Positions 1 to 7,016 of a DNA stretch of 64,000 nucleotides are shown here, piece by piece. Made by a program: the position numbers and the translations under genes. Numbering within the stretch: the first letter of the stretch is position 1; each line of letters begins with the position of its first letter. The DNA is from CAIYYO01 sp049299895. Its GTDB lineage: Archaea; Altiarchaeota; Altiarchaeia; IMC4; QMZM01. The notes beneath the pieces were generated by a model. The model worked only from the letters and a program-made list of their open reading frames with translations. It had not been told where the DNA came from and ran no database searches. The DNA lies in assembly GCA_049299895.1 (NCBI GenBank), contig JBAQYF010000021.1, positions 99,431 to 163,430 of the forward strand, read 5' to 3'.

Positions 1-1
1 A

Positions 2-1090
2 AATGACAACTATACCCTCTTTTTTGCCCTGGGATCGATCGTCTGCGCATGCAGGCTGGCTGAGACAAAACGAAGCAAATGGCTTTATCTCGGGACTGCG
101 TCCCTTACATTGCTTTTCACCGTGAAGGAGACTGCTTTCCTTTTTGTCGGCTTGTCAGGGGCATATCTATTGATGCTTGCATTATTCCGGTACGGCGGGT
201 CTTTTATCAGGGCTCCTGGGAAAACATTGTCTGCGTGTTTTTTTGCTGCCCTAAAGTGCGGAAAAAAATGGATGAAAAGAGTTCTACTATCGCTGTTATT
301 GTCTGCCTTCATCTACTGTTTTGTCTATTCCACGATGTTCACGGATTTTGGAGACGTCTGGAAAGGCATAACCTACGGTTTTACGTTTTGGCTCGGGCGC
401 TCGACGACCTGGTCTGCACACTTCAAGCCGTTCGATTACTACCTGGATATCCTTTTAGGGTATGAATTGGCCGTATGCGTTCTGTCCCTGGCGGCTCTTT
501 TTGTACTGCGCAGCGGCTTTTCCAGGTGGTGCGCCTGGTGGTCGATAACGACCCTTGCGATATATTCCTGCGTCCCCTACAAGACGCCCTGGCTCGACAT
601 AAATTTTGTGTTGCCGATGGCCCTATTGGCAGGAGCGGGCGTAAACGAATACAGCCTCATCTTAAAAGAATGGAAGAGATATCTCCCTGTGTTGTTTCTC
701 ATTCCTCTCCTGTTCTACTCGCTTTACGCCGCGTGGGATGCAACGTACGCTAACTATAATTCTGAAAGCAATAAACTATCTTACGTGGGCACCCTTGACG
801 ACTATACAAAATTGATTCGTGACATATCGGCCAAAGCGGATATCTATGGGATGAACAATACGAATATCGCTATTGTCGTAACCGACCCCTGGCCGCTTCC
901 CTGGAGCCTTAGAGACTATAACGTCTCCTATGGAGGATCGCAGCTTAAAACCCTGATAATCATAACCGAAAAAGACGGCTATTCCCGCATCGCCCCGGAT
1001 ATGCGCTACCGCTATGATGCACCCGGGAAATATGAAATAAGGAAAGGGATGTATATATATGCCTATTCCTGGAAAGACATTCAGGCGTAG
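2..1090 (+). CDS. Agl23-like polytopic membrane protein (TIGR03663 type), 5' end cut by window
   Basis: The reading frame is open from base 2, so this is the C-terminal part of a larger gene. It shows several hydrophobic segments, the motif KTPWL (bases 581-595) after YSCVPY, and a hydrophilic C-terminal domain of about 110 residues. This layout and the KTPWL motif match the flippase-activity-associated Agl23 family, large membrane proteins related to GT39 mannosyltransferases and linked to archaeal N-glycosylation. It probably works in the cytoplasmic membrane on lipid-linked sugars; that role is inferred from the family. An internal TTG at 110 is not a real start because coding sequence continues upstream of it. 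The many N-x-S/T-rich surface proteins in this window make a glycosylation role plausible. Confidence 0.7.
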   Translation, partial: NDNYTLFFALGSIVCACRLAETKRSKWLYLGTASLTLLFTVKETAFLFVGLSGAYLLMLALFRYGGSFIRAPGKTLSACFFAALKCGKKWMKRVLLSLLLSAFIYCFVYSTMFTDFGDVWKGITYGFTFWLGRSTTWSAHFKPFDYYLDILLGYELAVCVLSLAALFVLRSGFSRWCAWWSITTLAIYSCVPYKTPWLDINFVLPMALLAGAGVNEYSLILKEWKRYLPVLFLIPLLFYSLYAAWDATYANYNSESNKLSYVGTLDDYTKLIRDISAKADIYGMNNTNIAIVVTDPWPLPWSLRDYNVSYGGSQLKTLIIITEKDGYSRIAPDMRYRYDAPGKYEIRKGMYIYAYSWKDIQA

Positions 1091-1215
1091 CTATGGATAA
1101 TGATTCCGTCTTGGGAGTATCTTTCAACGAGTCCTGGAATTCCTTGAAAGTCCGGCTCGCATTTGAACACAGACCCAGAAAAAGCGAAGAACACAGGGAT
1201 AATGCGCACGCAGTA

Positions 1216-1230
1216 CGATTATATTAAAGG
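1216..1230 (+). promoter_or_regulatory. TATA-like box ahead of the rubrerythrin-like gene
   Basis: The A/T-rich element CGATTATATTAAAGG lies about 75 bases before the chosen start at 1300, which would give a leader of about 50 nt. The surrounding 200-base gap (1091-1299) otherwise holds only a 44-codon open frame of no recognised type. Confidence 0.4.
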
Positions 1231-1299
1231 GACCGGCTGCTATACGGAATACAAGTAATAAGGTCTGGCGGATAATACATAACCGAGGTGTCAAACAAG

Positions 1300-1809
1300 A
1301 TGACTATGAGCACAAAGGAAATAAGCGAGGTATTGAACAAGGCACTTGAGATCGAGCTGGAAGGACGCAAATTCTACTTGGAGTGCATGGCCAAGACGAA
1401 CCACGCCGGGGGACAGGAGATGTTCCGGTATCTTGCGCAAGAAGAATGGATACACTACGAAACAGTCGAGAAGATATACCGCAGGGAATTTGAAAAAGAG
1501 TACCTGGCATTCAAAAAAGCGCAGACGGCAAAGGAGCCTGCAAGCGGCATATTCCCGAAAAAGGTTCCCGGAGGCAACGTAGACAAAAAGTCCGACGCAC
1601 TCGACGCCCTGAATATCGCAATCAAAGCAGAAGACAATTCGGTATTGCTCTACCAGAGGCTTGCAGGAGGATCAAAGAACGAAAAACTGAAAAAGGTCTT
1701 CACAAAGCTTGCGGAGGAAGAAAGGAAGCACTTCCTGATACTCGAGAATGAGGTAGAATCCGTTACCCAGACAGGCGCTTACAGCGACTTCAAGATAGTG
1801 ACCACATAA
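1300..1809 (+). CDS. Rubrerythrin/ferritin-like diiron protein
   Basis: A 169-residue four-helix ferritin-like protein with no C-terminal rubredoxin domain. Diiron ligand motifs are visible: Glu17/19/21 in helix 1, E-x-x-H around residues 49-52 (QEEWIHYE), a second acidic helix (IKAEDNSVLLY) and EEERKHF near the C-terminus. Such proteins usually act in peroxide or oxygen detoxification with a redox partner; that is family knowledge. I chose ATG 1300 because GAGGTG (1285-1290) lies 9 bases upstream. GTG 1288 overlaps that ribosome binding site, and ATG 1306 is also possible. The downstream gene is convergent, separated by a T-rich stretch. Confidence 0.85.
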   Translation: MTMSTKEISEVLNKALEIELEGRKFYLECMAKTNHAGGQEMFRYLAQEEWIHYETVEKIYRREFEKEYLAFKKAQTAKEPASGIFPKKVPGGNVDKKSDALDALNIAIKAEDNSVLLYQRLAGGSKNEKLKKVFTKLAEEERKHFLILENEVESVTQTGAYSDFKIVTT

Positions 1810-1823
1810 GGCCCTATCAATTC

Positions 1824-1833
1824 TTTTTTTTTT
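1824..1833. terminator. T-tract between convergent genes
   Basis: Ten consecutive T residues follow the rubrerythrin-like gene and run into the stop codon of the convergent HAD gene. On the plus strand this is a plausible archaeal oligo-T terminator. Confidence 0.45.
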
Positions 1834-2512
1834 ATTTTCCGTTCGATACTACCCCAAGTATTTCTTTTATATTGTCTATCTCGTAATCCGCCTTGTGATC
1901 CTCTCCTATTCTGAGCCATCCGTATCTTGCAAGGACCGTCGTCATCCCGAGGGCTTTTGCGCCGGCGATATCGCGCTCGGGCCAGTCCCCGACGAATACG
2001 CATTCGCCGGATAATACGCCCAGCTCGTCTACTGCCCTCCTGAACGGCTCGGATGAAGGCTTCTTCTTCCCGGTGTCGTCGAAGGTGACGACTACGTCAA
2101 AAAAGCCGTCTATCCCGGCCTCGTTTAGGCGCATCCAAGCCTTCAGGCGCATGCCGTCCGATACGACCGCAAGTTTCAGCCCGCGTTCCTTCAGTTCTGC
2201 AAGCGTCTCTTTGACTCCGGGATACGCATGCAGGTGATTGTATTTCTCCTTCAGGTAGGCGTTCACTCCCGCGGCAAGCAGCCTTATATCTATTTTCCCG
2301 TATTTTTTCTGGAGGAACTTTTCAAACGCGTCGTCTGCCTCTATCCAGTAACCGAGATAGAAATCGAACAATTCCGTAGACAGGGCCTCAGCGTCTTCTT
2401 TCAGGCCCGAATCCACCATCGCGCAAGCTGCGGCTCTTGTTGCTCTCTTCTTCATCCCGACGAAATCGACCAGCGTATTGTCGAGGTCGAATAACACTGC
2501 TTTGATGCTCAT
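1832..2512 (-). CDS. HAD-superfamily hydrolase (TIGR02253-like)
   Basis: A 226-residue haloacid-dehalogenase hydrolase. Motif I is FDLDNTLVDF at the N-terminus, followed by a helical cap, motif II VVSDG, a motif III lysine in GKKKPSSEPF, and motif IV VGDWPERDIAGA. It is most likely a small-molecule phosphatase; the substrate cannot be read from sequence. The open frame runs further upstream, but the HAD fold begins with MSIKAVLFDLDNT at 2512. That start overlaps the stop codon of the preceding membrane-protein gene by 4 bases, so the two are translationally coupled at the end of the four-gene operon starting at 3528. Confidence 0.85.
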   Translation of the reverse strand: MSIKAVLFDLDNTLVDFVGMKKRATRAAACAMVDSGLKEDAEALSTELFDFYLGYWIEADDAFEKFLQKKYGKIDIRLLAAGVNAYLKEKYNHLHAYPGVKETLAELKERGLKLAVVSDGMRLKAWMRLNEAGIDGFFDVVVTFDDTGKKKPSSEPFRRAVDELGVLSGECVFVGDWPERDIAGAKALGMTTVLARYGWLRIGEDHKADYEIDNIKEILGVVSNGK

Positions 2513-2964
2513 TTTTGCTCTTTTGCAACTAACGACTCTATAACCTGCATCTCTTTCTTTTCTTCCTCGCGGATGTATCTGGCCCGGAAGAAGAAATAAA
2601 CCGAAAACAATAAGAAGCACAATAATGCGCCCGCAAAACCAAGGAAATAGATGACGAAAAGAGCGGGCAGGCCGAAATACGCCCCCTTCCCCGCGATGCT
2701 GAAGAATTCCCCGATGTCGTCTGCGCAAAAGCTGGGATTGCTTTTCGTCCTGGAAAAATTATTCTGGAATAATCGGTCCCCAAGCGTTCGTCCTTTCAGG
2801 TCGACGTACTCTTCCACTCCATAAGACAGCTTGAAGAGACCCATGAATCCCTTCCAGGTAAGATCCCCGATCTTGTCTATGTACTGGGGGCCCCCGGATG
2901 CTCCCCTGGTCGGCGCCGGCGCAGGGGGAACATCGGACGATGTTTCGGTCGCGTTATTTGACAT
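2509..2964 (-). CDS. Small membrane protein of unknown function
   Basis: 151 residues. The N-terminus (about 25 residues) is polar and rich in Pro and Ala. A middle region contains GFMGLFKLSYGVEEYVDLKGR, and one long or two tight hydrophobic segments (about residues 95-127) are followed by an Arg/Lys/Glu-rich cytosolic tail. I do not recognise a family. It overlaps the PIN gene upstream by 11 bases and the HAD gene downstream by 4, so it is co-expressed with a toxin-antitoxin-like pair, which is unusual company for a membrane protein. Confidence 0.7.
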   Translation of the reverse strand: MSNNATETSSDVPPAPAPTRGASGGPQYIDKIGDLTWKGFMGLFKLSYGVEEYVDLKGRTLGDRLFQNNFSRTKSNPSFCADDIGEFFSIAGKGAYFGLPALFVIYFLGFAGALLCFLLFSVYFFFRARYIREEEKKEMQVIESLVAKEQK

Positions 2965-3328
2965 ACTCTACTCCTGCAAGGTCTTTGAATGATTTATTCC
3001 CTGTAAGAAATTTTAATCTGTTTTGGACCGCGAATACGTAGCCTGCGCAGTCCGCGTAGGACATATTCTTGTCCGCGTATGCCAGGCGGAATTCCATAGC
3101 CGCCTTTATGGAGTCGCCGTCTATTTCTACCGCATGGGGGACAAAGACTTCATAATACCTCCCGGCCGCTTTCTTGCCACATTTGCGCAGCAGGCAGTAA
3201 TAAAGCTCCATAAGGTTCAGCCCGGATGTGACAAACGATATCCCCTCAGCGTATTTACGATATGATTCATTCCCCCGTATGATCTCATAGAGCGCATAGG
3301 TATCAAAAAAGAAAGAATCTATTTCCAT
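2954..3328 (-). CDS. PIN-domain protein, VapC-like toxin candidate
   Basis: 124 residues with PIN-domain acidic positions: Asp9 (SFFFDTYAL), Glu41 (LNLMELYY) and Asp93 (SYADCAGYV). The fourth position, usually Asp in LTGDxxF, is Asn111 here (LTGNKSF). PIN proteins of this size are usually Mg-dependent ribonucleases that act as toxins. The partner is the AbrB/MazE-like gene upstream, overlapping by 10 bases. The acidic triad suggests it could still be active, but the Asn111 change leaves room for weakened activity. Its 3' end overlaps the next gene by 11 bases. Confidence 0.8.
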   Translation of the reverse strand: MEIDSFFFDTYALYEIIRGNESYRKYAEGISFVTSGLNLMELYYCLLRKCGKKAAGRYYEVFVPHAVEIDGDSIKAAMEFRLAYADKNMSYADCAGYVFAVQNRLKFLTGNKSFKDLAGVEYVK

Positions 3329-3528
3329 CCTTCTTTCACCATATCCTTGAACTCCTGCCCGCTCATTTTGCTTGGAAGAGAGCCGAATATCTTTCGCAGA
3401 TCGGCTTTCCTTGTTACTTCTACAACGATCTTCTGGTTGGGCTTAAGATTCCTCTCCTTGACGTATTCCTTTGGAAAGACGATCCCAATAGAGTTGCCCC
3501 ATTTACGCAGCGTAACTTCGACGGCCAT
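3319..3528 (-). CDS. AbrB/MazE/SpoVT-type antitoxin candidate
   Basis: 69 residues. The N-terminal 45 residues form a swapped-hairpin AbrB DNA-binding domain (VTLRKWGNSIGIVFPKE, then NLKPNQKIVVEV). The C-terminal tail (SLPSKMSGQEFKDMVKEGW) resembles the toxin-binding tail of such antitoxins. It is the first gene of the overlapping operon with the PIN gene. A perfect 24-bp palindrome lies 17 bases upstream, as expected if the antitoxin represses its own promoter. Confidence 0.85.
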   Translation of the reverse strand: MAVEVTLRKWGNSIGIVFPKEYVKERNLKPNQKIVVEVTRKADLRKIFGSLPSKMSGQEFKDMVKEGWK

Positions 3529-3545
3529 TTTTTTAATTATATATT

Positions 3546-3569
3546 AGTTATACATATGTATAACTAAAA
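3546..3569. promoter_or_regulatory. Perfect 24-bp palindrome, probable operator of the AbrB/PIN operon
   Basis: The bases read the same on both strands, from TTAGTTATACAT to ATGTATAACTAA, with no mismatch and no spacer. It sits 17 bases before the antitoxin start and includes TATA-like sequence, so binding there would block TBP. AbrB/MazE dimers are known to autoregulate at palindromes. Its position between divergent operon start and the convergent RNase J stop fits one promoter on the minus strand. Confidence 0.75.
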
Positions 3570-3575
3570 TTTAAA

Positions 3576-4937
3576 TCAGATATCGATGGTCCCTCCCTTC
3601 TCTGGTATCCGCACGTCGTCGTGTATCTTCCTGAATTCCCCGGGGTTCTGCGTATGGATAGGTATCAGTATCTCGGGCTTGATCTTTTTTATCGCGTACT
3701 CTATGTCGCTTCTGCTCGCGTGTCCGCTGCAGTGTGCCTTGTGGAGTTTTATGCCGAAGTGCGCGAGCCAGTTGTATAATACGGTTCTCATCTCTTCGTT
3801 GTCTTCTCCCTCCAGGAAGTGCTCGCTTGAGCTGTATATGTAATCCGCCCCCTTCGGCTGCATGTATACGAGTTCCATCAGTTTGTTGTAATTGGTCAGC
3901 ATGACGTAATCCCCTGCTCGCTCTTTCATCTCCCTGTAAGTGATCATGTTCCCCAGGTACTTGCGCTCGTAGACATAGTAGTCTTTGTCGCAGAACTGGC
4001 AGCTCTTTGCCAGGCGGTAATATACTTTCAGGTTCTCGTCCGCGCACGGGTCCGGGAGGTCCGGTATCTTTTCCCGCAACTGGTCCAGTATGTACGCCAT
4101 CTTGGTGTCTATGACAAAAGTGCGGGAGCATTCCTCCGCCGCCCGGTAGAACGACTTGAAACGGTCTATGTTTATCATGGCAAAATTCCCGAATACGAGA
4201 CTTTTTGCGTCCTCCACTATGCCTTTGACCTTCTCGTAGACCTGCTCCTCAGTATACTGTATTTCGGGGTCGGGACTCATCCGGGTCCCCTCGCAGAGCA
4301 TGGCGTAAGGCCTTGCCTTCGCAGCCTCTCTTATGAACTCTTCGGTATACTCCCGCTTCGGCCCGTGCCTGCGAAAGTCTCCGGTGAATACTATGTTCCT
4401 GCCGTCGTCTTTCTCTATCACGTACCCGTATGCGCCCGGGGTCGAATGCTCGACGTGCACAGGACGAAACAGCAGGTGCTTCAACTGAACTACATCCCCT
4501 GACTTGAAAGTTTTGAGGTTCTTATGTTCCCCTATGTCCACAAGATCGCGGTAAAGCGTGCCGTACGTCTCTATTATCTTTGCCGTCCCGTGGCCCATGT
4601 ATACGGGTATATCTTCGTCCAGGAAGGGTAGATGCCCCACGTGGTCGCTGTGATGATGAGAGATAAAGACCGCGTCGATCCCGCTCTTCTCGTACTGCAA
4701 GTCAGTAAAACGCAGGCTTTTCCGGTTGTAGAGCCCGGAAACCTTAGGGATCAGGTCGAATTCAAACAGGCACTCCAGGCCGTTGACCGAGCGCGGCTCC
4801 AAATATTCATAGAAATAATCGCTGCCGAAGTTAAAGGACTGGCCGAAGTCGAGGTATACCCGTGCGTCTTTATCCTCCAATAATATTTTGTTTCCGCCGA
4901 TCTCTCCTGCGCCGCCGTAGAAGGTGTATTTGGTCAT
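3576..4937 (-). CDS. Archaeal RNase J-type metallo-beta-lactamase/beta-CASP ribonuclease
   Basis: 453 residues. The metallo-beta-lactamase motifs are present: HHHSDHVGH, the His of VEHSTPG, and the Asp of FTGDFRRHG. A beta-CASP insertion follows, and C-terminal motifs SGHAS and IPIHTQNP close the active site. RNase J enzymes degrade or trim RNA, often 5' to 3', with two zinc ions. The N-terminus (TFYGGAGEIGGNKI) is typical of the family and supports ATG 4937. The gene starts immediately after the decayed PIN remnant upstream. Confidence 0.85.
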   Translation of the reverse strand: MTKYTFYGGAGEIGGNKILLEDKDARVYLDFGQSFNFGSDYFYEYLEPRSVNGLECLFEFDLIPKVSGLYNRKSLRFTDLQYEKSGIDAVFISHHHSDHVGHLPFLDEDIPVYMGHGTAKIIETYGTLYRDLVDIGEHKNLKTFKSGDVVQLKHLLFRPVHVEHSTPGAYGYVIEKDDGRNIVFTGDFRRHGPKREYTEEFIREAAKARPYAMLCEGTRMSPDPEIQYTEEQVYEKVKGIVEDAKSLVFGNFAMINIDRFKSFYRAAEECSRTFVIDTKMAYILDQLREKIPDLPDPCADENLKVYYRLAKSCQFCDKDYYVYERKYLGNMITYREMKERAGDYVMLTNYNKLMELVYMQPKGADYIYSSSEHFLEGEDNEEMRTVLYNWLAHFGIKLHKAHCSGHASRSDIEYAIKKIKPEILIPIHTQNPGEFRKIHDDVRIPEKGGTIDI

Positions 4938-5130
4938 TATAGTCCCTTTTTAATGTCGAAGTATGCTCTTACCTTCTCGTCAGTCAGTACCTTGATGTGC
5001 TTTTGTCTGGCCAGCCTCGGCTCCCTTGACCAGATGGGTGATTTATCATAAGACAGTGAACCGTTTCAAGCGCCCTGTCCCGGCTGATCGCGCAGGAGAA
5101 AACGACGTTAGCGTCAATGACCAGAGGCAT
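4937..5130 (-). pseudogene. Decayed PIN-domain toxin gene
   Basis: On the minus strand, ATG 5130 opens a frame reading MPLVIDANVVFSCAISRDRA, the typical start of a PIN protein with its first catalytic Asp. A second frame then gives IWSREPRLARQKHIKVLTDE to a TAA at 4937-4939, the typical PIN end. Together only about 64 codons remain of a usual 130, and the halves are in different frames. So there has been an internal deletion and a frameshift. It lies 3 bases after the antitoxin-like gene at 5134-5373. Confidence 0.7.
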
Positions 5131-5133
5131 CTT

Positions 5134-5373
5134 TCAGGAGGAATGCTTAGCAGCCCATCCCATCTTGGTCTCCTCGCTCAAAGACGAGGCATCTTTGGGG
5201 GAAAGACTGCTCCGTGAAGCGATGTCCTTGAGAAGCTTCTTTTTCAGTTCGACCTCCACGCAACGCTTGAAAGACTTGCGAACCAGGTCCTCAAGCTCGA
5301 ATTCCTCCACGAAACGCCTGACTTCGCGCTCATAGCCCGCTGGAACCTTTAGACGTACGTTGACTACGGCCAT
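5134..5373 (-). CDS. Antitoxin-like small protein, orphaned partner of a decayed PIN gene
   Basis: 79 residues: an N-terminal beta/helix segment (MAVVNVRLKVPAGYEREVRR), a charged helix (about residues 20-50), and a Ser/Lys-rich tail. The size, charge and position directly before a PIN-gene remnant fit an antitoxin. I cannot assign a DNA-binding fold with confidence. It has probably lost its cognate toxin function and may survive as a regulator or as residual sequence. Confidence 0.6.
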   Translation of the reverse strand: MAVVNVRLKVPAGYEREVRRFVEEFELEDLVRKSFKRCVEVELKKKLLKDIASRSSLSPKDASSLSEETKMGWAAKHSS

Positions 5374-5432
5374 ATTATTTAATGGTTTTAAGAGAATAAA
5401 TCAGGACATGCACCTATTCAATCATATTTTAA

Positions 5433-5440
5433 GTTTATAC
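5433..5440 (+). promoter_or_regulatory. TATA-like box of the DUF5678-like gene
   Basis: GTTTATAC is centred about 26 bases before ATG 5462, the spacing expected for a leaderless archaeal transcript. Confidence 0.45.
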
Positions 5441-5461
5441 AGCTAAATAGTATCAGTTACT

Positions 5462-5716
5462 ATGGCCCGAAAGAATGCTTTGATTCATCTCTTGGACGGG
5501 GAGCTCCCCAACATGGGGAGGCTGATTGCCGCTTCCAAGTGGTATGGGGCTAATGAGGATGCTATCCGCAGGAAGTATGGTGGCAGGTTTATTGCCGTGC
5601 GCGGGGAGGTTGTGAAGAGTTCCAAGTCTTCCGGCGATCTTATCGGCAAGCTCGGCGATTCTACTGAGTGGTTTATCACGTTCGTCCAGAAAGAGAAGAC
5701 GATTGCCTGCTGGTGA
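5462..5716 (+). CDS. DUF5678-like small protein
   Basis: 84 residues. The central part (RRKYGGRFIAVRGEVVKSSK) resembles the short YxGxxVAV..GxVV pattern of DUF5678-type proteins, and it ends with a beta strand (WFITFVQKEKTIACW). The function is unknown. It lies 4 bases before the retropepsin-like gene, so the two probably formed one transcription unit before the mobile element split the second gene. ATG 5462 is supported by the TATA box at the right distance. Confidence 0.6.
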   Translation: MARKNALIHLLDGELPNMGRLIAASKWYGANEDAIRRKYGGRFIAVRGEVVKSSKSSGDLIGKLGDSTEWFITFVQKEKTIACW

Positions 5717-5720
5717 GACC

Positions 5721-5929
5721 ATGTGTATGGGGCATTTTCAGGGCGAAATACCGGTTATTCCCTCGTTTTTTCATCCTTGATGGCAGGAGACCGGTGCCGG
5801 TGTTGTTTCTTGTTGATACGGGTTGTACGAGGACTATTCTGTCATATACTGTCGCGGAATCCGCAGGGATAAACCTTAAAGGCTTGGAGTGCGCCGACAT
5901 AGGAGGTATCGGTGGAAACACAAAAGTTT
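5721..5929 (+). pseudogene. Retropepsin-like aspartic protease, N-terminal part, frameshifted and interrupted
   Basis: ATG 5721 reads MCMGHFQGEIPVIPSFF. After a run of six T (5766-5771) the homologous frame shifts and continues with VPVLFLVDTGCTRTILS, the catalytic DTG motif of single-domain retropepsins (Asp codon 5815-5817), to GGIGGNTKV. There the mobile element interrupts it. The remainder lies at 12520-12768. The frameshift suggests the gene was already failing, or has decayed since. Confidence 0.75.
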
Positions 5930-6838
5930 GGCTCTGTAGAAACCCTCTATTGCTGTGAGGATTTCTAGTTTGTTTATTGCTTTTTTGGTGTTGTAGGTGA
6001 TTAGTTTGAAGTAGCCTTCGTTCTTTTTGGTGCGCTGGGTTCGGCTAAGGATTGTTTTGTCGTATTCGCGTTTAACCGCGCTAAAAACCGTTTCGGCCTT
6101 GCTTCTTTGGCGGTACAGGCGTTTGAGAAATCTTCTTTTGAGTTTTCTTCTATGTTTTCCCTTGGTCTTCTTCAGGGGTTTGTCCAGGTTTTTGAGTGAT
6201 ATAACGGCTTTGGCATGTTGTTTCTCCTTTATGAACGAGAGGTTTTCTTCGCTGTCGTAGCCTTTGTCAGCCACGACTGCTGGCATGTCCACCACGTCTT
6301 TGGCTCTTTGCAAGACTGTTTCAAGGTCTATGCTATCGTGTCTTCGTTGAAGACGCATGCGGGTGGATAACCTGACCTGAGAATTCATGTCGGCGGCCAT
6401 GCTTAATTTCAGAAAGTTTTTGTGTTTGTCTGCTCTCTTTATGCACAGGCAGTGGCTACTATAATCCAGGCTAAAACCAGTACTGTCAATGCCAACCACG
6501 CATCCCTCTTCTGCCACCAAGCCGCCAATATAACTCATTAACTCCTCTAAGAAACCAGGTCGAAGGCGATTTACTGCCTTCTGCAAAGTAGTGTAATGAG
6601 GTATCTTAGATAAACCCAGAAAATCACGCAAGCGGTCGCATACTCCAAGCCACTGCACAAAGTCGCGATACGCCTTTCTCTCATGAGCACGCAGCACCAA
6701 AAGAACGATGTGCTGGTGCTGCGGGTAATCCTTTCAGCTATACTTGCTGGAGTATTCTTCCACCCCCAGCGAAACCAACCACCCCACTAAATCCTTAACC
6801 AGTAATAAATACTGGTTACTATAAATAATCTGACTCAT
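5876..6838 (-). pseudogene. IS5-type DDE transposase with in-frame TGA
   Basis: Starting at ATG 6838 the frame reads MSQIIYSNQYLLLVKDLVGW, meets a TGA at 6734-6736 (codon 35), and continues in the same frame as KDYPQHQHIVLLVLRAHERK. The rest is intact, with DDE motifs VGIDSTGF, VADKGYDSEEN and KAETVFSAVKR. The last 17 codons and the stop lie outside the IS, in the target gene, because the frame reads straight through the left repeat (GFYRA). The open part alone begins at 6700 (TTG) or upstream. The nonsense codon probably inactivates it, since TGA is an ordinary stop in this genome; restart or suppression cannot be excluded. Confidence 0.75.
5923..5929 (+). repeat. Left copy of 7-bp target site duplication
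   Basis: AAAGTTT directly abuts the left terminal repeat of the composite element. The same 7 bases follow the right end at 12520-12526. Joining the flanks at this sequence restores a continuous codon series in the retropepsin-like gene (reading NTKVYELSG). Confidence 0.75.
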
Positions 6839-6900
6839 GGAGGGGACCTTCTATGCTAAACGCATAGGAACCCCACCCAAAAAAGGATTTCTACAGAGCC
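5930..6900 (-). mobile_element. IS5-type insertion sequence, 971 bp
   Basis: Bounded by perfect 13-bp inverted repeats GGCTCTGTAGAAA (5930-5942) and TTTCTACAGAGCC (6888-6900). It contains one transposase frame on the minus strand. Near the right end a hairpin-forming sequence, CTATGC-TAAAC-GCATAG, precedes the terminal repeat; the solitary copy at 12.4 kb keeps the stem and changes only the loop. No matching duplication flanks this IS alone. Confidence 0.8.
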
Positions 6901-6914
6901 AACCTTTAAGAGAG

Positions 6915-6933
6915 GTCAGACCATTGGTCTGAC
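6915..6933. repeat. 19-base inverted repeat just inside the cargo
   Basis: GTCAGACCA-T-TGGTCTGAC has two perfect 9-base arms around one base. It lies between the IS and the large Cys-rich gene. It could be a hairpin in the leader or an operator for the cargo; nothing else shows which. Confidence 0.5.
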
Positions 6934-7016
6934 ATGCGCTCTAAGGGCACAGTTCACGAAATTGCGGATCTGCCTTCGGCAACCCGCTTGACGATTATAC
7001 AGTATATCACAAAAAA

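Noticed and set aside
1093..1227. Forty-four-codon open frame after the Agl23-like gene
   Set aside because: No recognisable family, no ribosome binding site, and it overlaps the TATA-like box of the next gene.
5668..5958. Open frame that includes the DTG motif
   Set aside because: Its first part is out of frame with the protease start at 5721 and lies within the DUF5678-like gene; its end is inside the IS. It is part of the broken protease gene, not a separate gene.
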